From positions 1-64,000 of the forward strand of contig NZ_JAPSKV010000006.1 in NCBI RefSeq assembly GCF_031181385.1: a stretch of 64,000 nt of DNA. The letters are read 5' to 3'. Origin of the DNA: Fredinandcohnia onubensis (GTDB taxonomy: Bacteria; Bacillota; Bacilli; Bacillales; Bacillaceae_L). Position numbers and translations under genes: made by a program. This document shows positions 40,254 through 47,214 of the stretch, piece after piece (positions within the stretch are counted from its first letter, which is position 1; every line of letters begins with the position of its first letter). Under the pieces are notes generated by a model. The model was given only the letters and a program-made list of their open reading frames with translations, had not been told where the DNA came from and did no database searches.

Positions 40254-41369
40254 ATGCAAACGAAACAATATTTTCGCCCAGGTTTAGATGGTGTTATCGC
40301 TTGTGAAACTGACATTTCTTATTTGGATGTAGAAAATGAGGAAATTGTAATTCGTGGTTATGATTTGATTAAGATTTCAAAAACAGAAAGCTATCTGGAC
40401 CTTGTTTATCTCCTAATGAATAAAAGGTTTCCAACTAAAGAGGAAAGAGCTCAAATCGAACAAGAAATAAAGAATGAGTATGATGTACCTAACGATGTCT
40501 TATCTATATTAAGTTTACTTCCGAACCAAATGGATTCAATGGATGCATTGCGCACTGGCATATCTGTTCTTTCTGCATTTGAAAGTGAGTTAGAAGATAT
40601 ATCAAATGAAGCAAACAGAAGAAAAACAATCCGTTTGCTTGCGAAGGTGCCCTTTATTGTAGCAAATAGCTATCACGCAAAAACAAAAAGGGATTTCATT
40701 ATGCCTTTTAAAGATTTGTCATATAGTGCCAATTTTTTATACATAATCACAGGTAAGGTACCAACACCACTAGAAGAAAGGGCATTTGATCAAACATTAA
40801 TGGTATATAGTGAGCATGAAATGCCAAATTCAACTTTTACTGCAAGGGTCATTGCTTCTACTACATCAGATATATACGGTGCATTGACTGGAGCGGTTGC
40901 TTCTTTGAAAGGAAAATTGCATGGGGGGGCAAATGAGGCTGTTATGAACATGTTACTTAAAGCAAAGACGCCTCAAGGCATGGAAACTTTAATCCTAAAA
41001 ATGCTAAAAAACAAAGAGCGTATTATGGGATTTGGTCATCGTGTCTATATGAATAAGATTGATCCGCGTGCCTTATTAATGAAAGAAGCCTTACTTGAAT
41101 TAATCGAAGAAAAGGGCCATCGTGAATTGTATGATATGTGCGTCATTGGTGAAGAAATAATGCAGCAAGAAAAAGGACTATATCCTAATCTTGATTATTA
41201 TGCAGCTCCTGTTTATTACTTATTGGGGATTCCAATTGATTTGTATACACCGGTCTTTTTAGCGGCTCGCACGATTGGCGTTTGCACACATGTAATTGAA
41301 CAGCATGATAATAATCGTTTGTTTAGACCTCGTGTTGAGTATATAGGTCCAAGAAACTTACATTCTTAA
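40254..41369 (+). CDS. mmgD: 2-Methylcitrate synthase / citrate synthase (MmgD-like)
   Basis: Condenses propionyl-CoA, or acetyl-CoA, with oxaloacetate. The 371 residues match the short bacterial class (B. subtilis MmgD, 372). Active-site residues are visible: His in LKGKLHGGANEAVM near residue 223, His in MGFGHRVYMNKIDPR near residue 262, and Asp in NLDYYAAPVYYLLG near residue 313. It heads a three-gene set ending in PrpB and controlled by a GntR-type operator, so the methylcitrate role is favoured over the TCA cycle. Confidence 0.85.
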   Translation: MQTKQYFRPGLDGVIACETDISYLDVENEEIVIRGYDLIKISKTESYLDLVYLLMNKRFPTKEERAQIEQEIKNEYDVPNDVLSILSLLPNQMDSMDALRTGISVLSAFESELEDISNEANRRKTIRLLAKVPFIVANSYHAKTKRDFIMPFKDLSYSANFLYIITGKVPTPLEERAFDQTLMVYSEHEMPNSTFTARVIASTTSDIYGALTGAVASLKGKLHGGANEAVMNMLLKAKTPQGMETLILKMLKNKERIMGFGHRVYMNKIDPRALLMKEALLELIEEKGHRELYDMCVIGEEIMQQEKGLYPNLDYYAAPVYYLLGIPIDLYTPVFLAARTIGVCTHVIEQHDNNRLFRPRVEYIGPRNLHS

Positions 41370-41417
41370 TACATTAAATGAAATAAAAAGGTAACTAATT
41401 TTAGGAGGGAATTCTTA

Positions 41418-42863
41418 ATGTTAAGCATTTCTCAAGACAATACAAGAACGGAAACAGATTCACTTTTAATTAAAATTGCGGATTATGTGATAAATCAAGA
41501 GATACATAGTGAAGAAGCCTATGAAACTGCTTATTATATGCTAATTGATTCGATTGGAACGGGTATTTTGGCTTTACGTTTTCCTGAGTGTACAAAACAT
41601 CTAGGTCCTGTAGTGACAGGAACAGTTGTACCGAATGGTGTGAGGGTTCCGGGTACATCATTTGAATTAGATCCGATTCAGGGGGCTTTTAACATTGGGT
41701 GTATGATTCGCTGGTTGGATTACAATGATACTTGGCTTGCGAAGGAATGGGGCCATCCTTCAGATAATCTTGGAGGAATTCTAGCTATTGCTGATTATAT
41801 TTCTAGATCAAACATTGCAGAAGGAAAAAAGCCTTTAACCATGAAAGAGGTTTTAACGGCAGCAATAAAAGCTCACGAAATTCAAGGGATACTAGCATTA
41901 GATAATAGCTTTAACCGTGTAGGATTGGATCACGTATTGCTTGTGAAAATTGCATCTACTGCCGTTGTGACAGCTATGTTGGGTGGAAATAAGACAGAGG
42001 TTATCAATGCTGTTTCAAATGCATGGATTGACAATTCAAGTTTGCGAACATATCGACATGCTCCGAATACAGGGTCCCGTAAATCCTGGGCTGCAGGGGA
42101 TGCCACCAGCAGGGCTGTGCGCCTGGCTATGATGGCTCTAAATGGAGAAATGGGCTATTCCTCTGCTTTATCTGCTCCAACCTGGGGATTCCAAGATGTC
42201 TTGTTTAAGGGAGAAAAGATTACATTGGCTAGACCTCTTGAATCCTATGTAATGGAAAATATCTTGTTTAAAATTTCATTCCCAGCTGAGTTCCACGGAC
42301 AAACGGCTGTAGAATGTGCATTTATACTTCATGATCAAGTAAAGAATCGTCTTGATGAAATCGAGGAAATCACCTTGACAACTCATGAAGCGGCAAAACG
42401 AATTATTGATAAGCGCGGTCCGCTTCATAATCCAGCAGATCGGGATCACTGCTTGCAATATATGGTTGGCATTGGACTGATTTTTGGTGAATTGACAGCA
42501 GAGCATTATGAAGATGATGTCGCACTGGATCCAAGAATCGATACCATAAGAAAAAAGATGACTGTTATTGAGGATAAATCATATAGTGAGGATTATTTGG
42601 ATCCAGAGAAACGCTCGATTGCAAACGCCGTTCAAATTCGTTTTAAAGATGGTACAGAAACGGAAAAAGTCGCAGTTGAATATCCTATTGGCCATCGAAG
42701 ACGACGCAAAGAAGGTATCCCACTGTTGATTGAGAAGTATAAAAATAACATAAATATTCATTTCCCAAAAAAGCAATCTGAACAAATTATGGAACTAACT
42801 TTGGATCGTATGAAGTTAGAGAAAACTCCAGTTTCTGAATTTATGAAATTATTTGTTTTATAA
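41418..42863 (+). CDS. mmgE: 2-Methylcitrate dehydratase, MmgE/PrpD family
   Basis: Dehydrates 2-methylcitrate toward 2-methylaconitate. The 481 residues are the usual MmgE/PrpD length. Landmarks are [22 protein letters not shown] (residues about 94-115, the active-site aspartate/histidine region), [23 protein letters not shown] near residue 230 and [15 protein letters not shown] near residue 285. ATG 41418 follows AGGAGG. It is second in the operon, 48 bases behind mmgD. Confidence 0.9.
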   Translation: MLSISQDNTRTETDSLLIKIADYVINQEIHSEEAYETAYYMLIDSIGTGILALRFPECTKHLGPVVTGTVVPNGVRVPGTSFELDPIQGAFNIGCMIRWLDYNDTWLAKEWGHPSDNLGGILAIADYISRSNIAEGKKPLTMKEVLTAAIKAHEIQGILALDNSFNRVGLDHVLLVKIASTAVVTAMLGGNKTEVINAVSNAWIDNSSLRTYRHAPNTGSRKSWAAGDATSRAVRLAMMALNGEMGYSSALSAPTWGFQDVLFKGEKITLARPLESYVMENILFKISFPAEFHGQTAVECAFILHDQVKNRLDEIEEITLTTHEAAKRIIDKRGPLHNPADRDHCLQYMVGIGLIFGELTAEHYEDDVALDPRIDTIRKKMTVIEDKSYSEDYLDPEKRSIANAVQIRFKDGTETEKVAVEYPIGHRRRRKEGIPLLIEKYKNNINIHFPKKQSEQIMELTLDRMKLEKTPVSEFMKLFVL

Positions 42864-42942
42864 AAAGATAACAAGGAACTGCGGTCCCTTGTGAAAAACT
42901 AAAACCAATATTTATATTATAAAGGGTTGGAGGAAAGATCTA

Positions 42943-43857
42943 ATGGCCTGGTTAATAGAAGATGAATTTAGTCAAAAACAACTCGCTGAGCAATTTTTAG
43001 ATTTAATAAAATCTCCCACTATATTAAAGCTGCCGGGTACACATGATGGGATGGCAGGCTTAATCGCTAAACAAACGGGGTTTAAGGCTCTTTACTTATC
43101 AGGCGCAGCTTACACGGCAAGTCGTGGTCTACCGGATCTTGGTATTATTACTTCAGCTGAAATCGGTGAGCGTGCTCGTGATATTATACGTGCTACACAA
43201 CTGCCATTGCTTGTGGATATTGATACCGGATTTGGCGGCATTTTAAATGTTGCAAGAACAGCAAGAGAAATGGTAGAGGTTAAGGTAGCGGCTGTTCAAA
43301 TTGAAGATCAGGAACTACCTAAGAAATGTGGACATTTAGACGGCAAAAAGTTAATTTCGACCGAAGAAATGGTGCAAAAAATTAAAACAATTAAGGAGGT
43401 TGCTCCTTCACTTGTTGTGATTGCCCGAACGGATGCAAAAGGAGTAAATGGAATAGAGGATGCCATTCAACGTGCTCAAAAATATGTTGATGCCGGGGCG
43501 GATTGTATTTTCCCTGAAGCTTTACAAAATGAACAAGAGTTTAAACTCTTTAGCGAGCATATAAAGGCACCATTATTAGCAAATATGACTGAATTTGGAA
43601 AAACTCCTTATTATACTGCAGATGAATTTGAAACATGGGGATTCAATCTTGTTATTTATCCAGTGAGTTCATTGCGGGTTGCATCTAAAGCATATGAAAA
43701 GGTTTTTCAACAAATATTTGAAAAGGGAACTCAAAAAGAAATCCTAGAGCAAATGCAAAGCCGTAAAGAGTTGTATGAAACGATTCGCTATTATGAATAT
43801 GAAGAATTAGACGGAAAAATTGCCCGCACGATACTTCCAGATATGAAGGTAAAGTAA
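42943..43857 (+). CDS. prpB: 2-Methylisocitrate lyase (PrpB/MmgF)
   Basis: Cleaves 2-methylisocitrate to pyruvate and succinate, finishing propionyl-CoA oxidation. The 304-residue TIM-barrel protein has PGTHDGMAGLIAKQTGFKAL near residue 30, the metal-binding VDIDTGFGG near residue 90, and the catalytic KKCGHLDGKKL near residue 127, which is the PrpB variant of the isocitrate-lyase loop. Together with the two preceding genes it reproduces the mmgD-mmgE-mmgF (yqiQ) order of B. subtilis, without the mmgABC beta-oxidation genes. Confidence 0.93.
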   Translation: MAWLIEDEFSQKQLAEQFLDLIKSPTILKLPGTHDGMAGLIAKQTGFKALYLSGAAYTASRGLPDLGIITSAEIGERARDIIRATQLPLLVDIDTGFGGILNVARTAREMVEVKVAAVQIEDQELPKKCGHLDGKKLISTEEMVQKIKTIKEVAPSLVVIARTDAKGVNGIEDAIQRAQKYVDAGADCIFPEALQNEQEFKLFSEHIKAPLLANMTEFGKTPYYTADEFETWGFNLVIYPVSSLRVASKAYEKVFQQIFEKGTQKEILEQMQSRKELYETIRYYEYEELDGKIARTILPDMKVK

Positions 43858-43938
43858 TATTTGCTTGGACAAAAACTATGGGTAAAGTATTAATCGTAAA
43901 ATCCTTGGTAAAAGAAAGGTAAATTTAACCGAGAGAGG

Positions 43939-44607
43939 GTGTTAGACATAGTTGAAAGGATATTTACTAGTAATATTGCTTATTGTGAAATAAAAAGGAA
44001 AATTATTGAATTAGAATATGAGCCTGATATGCCATTAAATGAAGAAAAGCTAACAGAAGAATTGGAAATAAGCAGAACGCCTTTACGTCAGGCTTTGTAT
44101 CGTTTAGGTTTTGAGGGATTAATTATTAAACTGGCAAACGGAAGAATGCGAGTGGCTCCTGTAAGTATTAAAGAGGCAGAAAAAATTTTTAAAGTAAGGG
44201 AAGTTCTCGAAGGTTTAATAGCCAAAGAAGCAACTAATAATTTATCAAAAGTGGAAATCATGCATTTGGAAAGTACTTTGGAGTTAATGATTTTTGCTGC
44301 TGAGAAAAATTCTAACTTCGATTCTATAAAACATGGAAGTGATTTTCATCATGAATTATACGAGCCAAGTCAAAATGAAATAGCAGTACAATTTTTAAAC
44401 CAATTAAATGATCATATTGAGCGTTACCGACGTTTTAGCGGATATAAAAATCCAAATTATATTCCAATGCTGCCTGTTAGGGAGCATCAGAAAATTCTTG
44501 ATGCGATAAAGAAAGGAAACCCGGAGTTGGCTGAGAAAGAAATGAGGGCTCATATCCGACGAAGTTTTGAAATGACAAAAGATACACTACGATTAGTTTT
44601 GAATTGA
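43939..44607 (+). CDS. Second GntR/FadR-type regulator, paralogue of the 15.6-kb gene
   Basis: The 222 residues show a winged HTH (about 10-72, with EEKLTEELEISRTPLRQALYR) and an FCD effector domain with SDFHHELYE near residue 133 and MRAHIRRSF near residue 203. It shares many segments with the first GntR protein. The start is uncertain: GTG 43939 lies directly against the purine-rich GAGAGAGG, so a slightly later non-standard start is possible. No TTGTATACAA site precedes it, so unlike its paralogue it may be expressed with the methylcitrate operon, 81 bases upstream. Confidence 0.82.
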   Translation: MLDIVERIFTSNIAYCEIKRKIIELEYEPDMPLNEEKLTEELEISRTPLRQALYRLGFEGLIIKLANGRMRVAPVSIKEAEKIFKVREVLEGLIAKEATNNLSKVEIMHLESTLELMIFAAEKNSNFDSIKHGSDFHHELYEPSQNEIAVQFLNQLNDHIERYRRFSGYKNPNYIPMLPVREHQKILDAIKKGNPELAEKEMRAHIRRSFEMTKDTLRLVLN

Positions 44608-44961
44608 TGATGGATAGCAACTAGTATTCTCCTTCAGGTTATAAGTGGTTTGCCTTTTTGAATGAAAAGTCTTTTAAATTTAATAATATATGGTGTAGAA
44701 AATAGATTATTCTGTCTACAAGGTTATTATTTATAGAGGTTATTTTTTCTTTGCAAAATTATAATCATCTATCAAACTCTCTAATGGTCTAGATTATCAT
44801 TTAACAAAAACAGTTACTTTCTGGCTAGATTTTTAATGATTATTACTGCTGTTCTTATAGCGATCGCTACTAGCAAGAAAACTCTAAACACTATTAAGAT
44901 GAGAGAAACTGAATTTAACTCCTAAGTTTTAAAAAAAAATTAATTGGTAAATGTTTACTAG

Positions 44962-44970
44962 TGTGGATAT
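44962..44970 (+). promoter_or_regulatory. DnaA-box-like site upstream of the sda homologue
   Basis: TGTGGATAT matches the DnaA box TGTGGATAA at eight of nine positions and lies 93 bases before the sda-like start. In B. subtilis sda transcription is controlled by DnaA. A single near-match is weak evidence alone, so the link rests mainly on the adjacent gene. The preceding 350 bases after gntR show no gene, only a TGTAGA/TCTACA inverted repeat at about 44693-44720. Confidence 0.4.
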
Positions 44971-44978
44971 GTATGTTT

Positions 44979-45017
44979 GTGATTAAAGATTTTAGTATAA
45001 CAGAAGAACAAGAATAA
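44979..45017 (+). pseudogene. Remnant of a third CaiA-like gene start
   Basis: Thirteen codons read V-I-K-DFSITEEQE-stop. The core DFSITEEQE is identical to the N-terminus of the CaiA-like protein at 28.6 kb, and GTGATT at its start recalls the copy at 18.5 kb. Nothing further of the gene follows. It is best read as the scar of a recombination or deletion involving the duplicated caiA-like genes. Confidence 0.6.
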
Positions 45018-45062
45018 TAAGAGGTATAGTATTTTGTTGGGAGAATAGGAAGGAAGAGTTTA

Positions 45063-45197
45063 ATGGAAATGTTAAGTGATGAAGAATTACTTAAAATATA
45101 TCAACTAGCAAAAGAACAGAAATTGGATGAAGAATTTATAGAATTACTGAAAAATGCATTAAAGAAGCGACAGGTTTTTATTAACATATCTGCTTAA
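45063..45197 (+). CDS. sda: Sporulation checkpoint inhibitor Sda homologue
   Basis: A 44-residue protein, MEMLSDEELLKIYQLAKEQK followed by LDEEFIELLKNALKKR. It aligns with B. subtilis Sda (46 residues), sharing the LSDE-LL start, the helix-loop-helix hairpin and FIEL-x2-N/E-x-(I/L)KRR. Sda binds the dimerisation domain of sporulation kinase KinA and blocks its autophosphorylation when replication is perturbed. AAGGA lies eight bases before ATG 45063. It is isolated between the catabolic island and the Tn7-like region. It might be the resident chromosomal sda or an extra copy that could influence host sporulation. Confidence 0.75.
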   Translation: MEMLSDEELLKIYQLAKEQKLDEEFIELLKNALKKRQVFINISA

Positions 45198-45435
45198 GTA
45201 GGCATAACTTGTAGATGATTCGTATTTCCAATGAATAACCGAAGTAAAGTTGAATCCTTAGATATGGACTTCATCAATAAAAACTTAAGATGCGTGTAAA
45301 ACTGATATATAATTTAATGTTATTTTTTAAAATAGCTTGGAAAAACTTTATAAAGATTAGTTTTGAGGTCAATTTCAAACATTTCTGCTTAAAATACTGT
45401 TAAATTGGCTATGAAAATGGCAAGGTGAATTTTTA

Positions 45436-45464
45436 AAAACTCGTCAACGTATGACGAGTTTTTT
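45436..45464 (+). terminator. Intrinsic terminator downstream of sda
   Basis: AAAACTCGTC pairs with GACGAGTTTT and is followed by T, about 240 bases behind the sda stop. Confidence 0.8.
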
Positions 45465-45504
45465 CGTTAAAAGTAAATTTTTATGTGAATTTATGTTTTT
45501 AAAC

Positions 45505-45787
45505 TAAAGGGAAGTTGAACGGCCAAGCATAGGTCGTATCAAATAACGGGTTGGATTCCCATCGAGCAAGAACTCCATTCAATTGTAGCGAGTCTTAGAG
45601 GGCTAAAGGTAACTTTCGTCTTTCAACGTATACAGTTTGGTAATGAGCCGAAAGCCATATGGCTGAAGGGATTGAGCACCCATAATGTTAGTAAATCAAG
45701 AGGGCTCTAAAAAGGGATTTGGGAATAAGACCATTCCCAAATCCCTTTTGGAGGCACTCTGGGACCATCATTAGATGGTTTTTTTTT
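45505..45787 (+). ncRNA. Structured non-coding element, possible small RNA or mobile-element RNA
   Basis: No frame is open, yet the sequence is more GC-rich and more self-complementary than its surroundings. Visible pairings are CGGCC/GGTCG (near 45520-45535), GGG/CCC (near 45548-45560), and AGCC-ATAT-GGCT (45653-45664). A perfect 17-bp stem (45710-45726/45733-45749) follows. A textbook terminator, ACCATC-ATTA-GATGGT plus T8 (45764-45787), ends it. This looks like a transcribed RNA. It recalls RNAs linked to IS200/IS605-type elements (HEARO/omega-RNA), but that is from general appearance only and no nuclease gene adjoins it. Confidence 0.5.
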
Positions 45788-46032
45788 GTCATCCTATCCT
45801 AATAACTCATATTGAGAGAGTGTGTCATTCAATTAGAAAAGTAGATTAAAATAAGAGTACCAAGGCATTCGGTTTTTAAAATTAAACAAAATATAAGATG
45901 TGGTAATTGTAGAAATTAAATCAGTTGATTAAATAAATAGTTAGTTATAAAAAATGGAAATGCTTGTTTTTGTGAAAAATCGAAAAAATTTCATAAAAAA
46001 GTGATTTTTTTCATAAATAAAGATATTTTTTC
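45788..46032. other. AT-rich gap ahead of the AAA+/protease pair
   Basis: No gene seen. Near 45970-46018, GTGAAAAAT, TTTCAT, GTGATTTTTTTCAT and TCATAAA recur as direct and inverted copies just upstream of the promoter, a pattern that could be an operator for the following pair. Confidence 0.35.
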
Positions 46033-46061
46033 TTGATTTAACATTATTGTTTCAATAATAT
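46033..46061 (+). promoter_or_regulatory. Candidate promoter for the AAA+/protease pair
   Basis: TTGATT (46033-46038) and TAATAT (46056-46061) are separated by 17 bases. GGAGGG follows just before the AAA+ gene start. Confidence 0.6.
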
Positions 46062-46081
46062 AAGTGTAGGAGGGCGTTTAA

Positions 46082-47206
46082 ATGTCACATTGGTTTGAGA
46101 TTTTTAAAATAATTGATGCTGCTTTAAAAAATGATACTGAGAGAGTAGCTGGATATGCTCAAATGCTATCATCTAAACTTGAACAAGAAGGGGATGAGAA
46201 AGTTGCTTTGAAAATTAAGAAATTAATTTCTCCGAAGAAAACTAGTGGAACTATTACTCAATCTTCAAGTTCACTGAAATTACCCTTTGATCAAGAGTCA
46301 AAATTTCATTTAGGAGAAATTATTAATCCTCAAGACATAGATGAAAAAATTATACTTAACCAAGACGTAAAAGATAGCATAAAAAAATTTGTAAGCTATT
46401 ACGAAAATAAGGATAAATTAATAATCGAGGGTATTGAGCCTCCAAACACTATTTTACTATATGGACCTCCTGGTTGCGGTAAAACCCTATTGGCCAAGAA
46501 CTTATCAACTATACTAGATTTGCCAATTATTATTGTTCGACTTGACAGTCTAATTTCATCTTTTCTTGGGAGTACAGCAAAAAATATTAGAAGTATATTT
46601 GAATATGCACAAAACAATCCTTGTATATTGTTTTTTGATGAATTTGATGCTGTTGCAAAAGTTCGTGATGATAAACAGGAGTTAGGTGAATTAAAACGTG
46701 TAGTAAATAGCTTGCTACAAAATATAGACTTTATGGATAATGGAAGTATCTTAATTGCAGCAACTAATCATGAACAATTATTAGATCCTGCTGTATGGAG
46801 AAGATTTTCATTCAAGCTCTTTATTAATAAACCAAACGTTAATACGAGGATGGAATTAATCAAAGAATCCATGTATGGGTATAAAGGATTCGATGAAGAG
46901 ATGCTTGCGAAAATTACTAAAGGTTTATCGGGAGCTGCAATCAAGAAACTATGCCTTAATGTAAAAAGAGAAGCGGTCCTACAGGATAAGAAGACTATTA
47001 AGATTAGTGATTTCTTAGAATTTCTATTTGATGCAACATATTCAACAGACAATAATTTACCACCTTCTTTAAGGGCCAGTGAGCTTGAAGATAAAATACT
47101 ATATATAAGAGCTTTAGATTCTAAGTTTTTCACTTATACTGTTTTATCAGAGATTTTTGATGTTTCCACTTCAACAATTTCAAGGTTAATAAAAAATAGG
47201 GGGTAA
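46082..47206 (+). CDS. AAA+ ATPase of an IetAS-like pair
   Basis: ATPase of 374 residues. The N-terminal helical part (about 1-85) is followed by an AAA core with Walker A GPPGCGKTLLA near residue 128, Walker B ILFFDEFDAVA near residue 182, sensor AATNHEQLLDPAVWRRFSF near residue 224, and a lid domain. The last 25 residues, VLSEIFDVSTSTISRLIKNR, look like an HTH. The stop is eight bases before the S8 protease gene, so the pair is co-transcribed. A paired AAA ATPase and subtilase is the composition of IetAS, a reported anti-phage system. Assignment to that family is by composition only. Confidence 0.8.
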   Translation: MSHWFEIFKIIDAALKNDTERVAGYAQMLSSKLEQEGDEKVALKIKKLISPKKTSGTITQSSSSLKLPFDQESKFHLGEIINPQDIDEKIILNQDVKDSIKKFVSYYENKDKLIIEGIEPPNTILLYGPPGCGKTLLAKNLSTILDLPIIIVRLDSLISSFLGSTAKNIRSIFEYAQNNPCILFFDEFDAVAKVRDDKQELGELKRVVNSLLQNIDFMDNGSILIAATNHEQLLDPAVWRRFSFKLFINKPNVNTRMELIKESMYGYKGFDEEMLAKITKGLSGAAIKKLCLNVKREAVLQDKKTIKISDFLEFLFDATYSTDNNLPPSLRASELEDKILYIRALDSKFFTYTVLSEIFDVSTSTISRLIKNRG

Positions 47207-47214
47207 AGGGGTAA

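Noticed and set aside
44693-44720. TGTAGA/TCTACA inverted repeat as a Tn7-like terminus
   Set aside because: Both arms lie within 28 bases of each other and no related sequence is found near 57.4-58.3 kb.
45505-45787. Group II intron fragment
   Set aside because: Considered for the structured element, but I could not find a domain V signature, the GTGYG 5' end or any reverse-transcriptase remnant.
46082-47206. AAA+ protein as a second TnsC
   Set aside because: The core resembles FtsH/SpoVK-type AAA domains with an HTH tail and is coupled to a protease. The real TnsC lies directly behind tnsAB.
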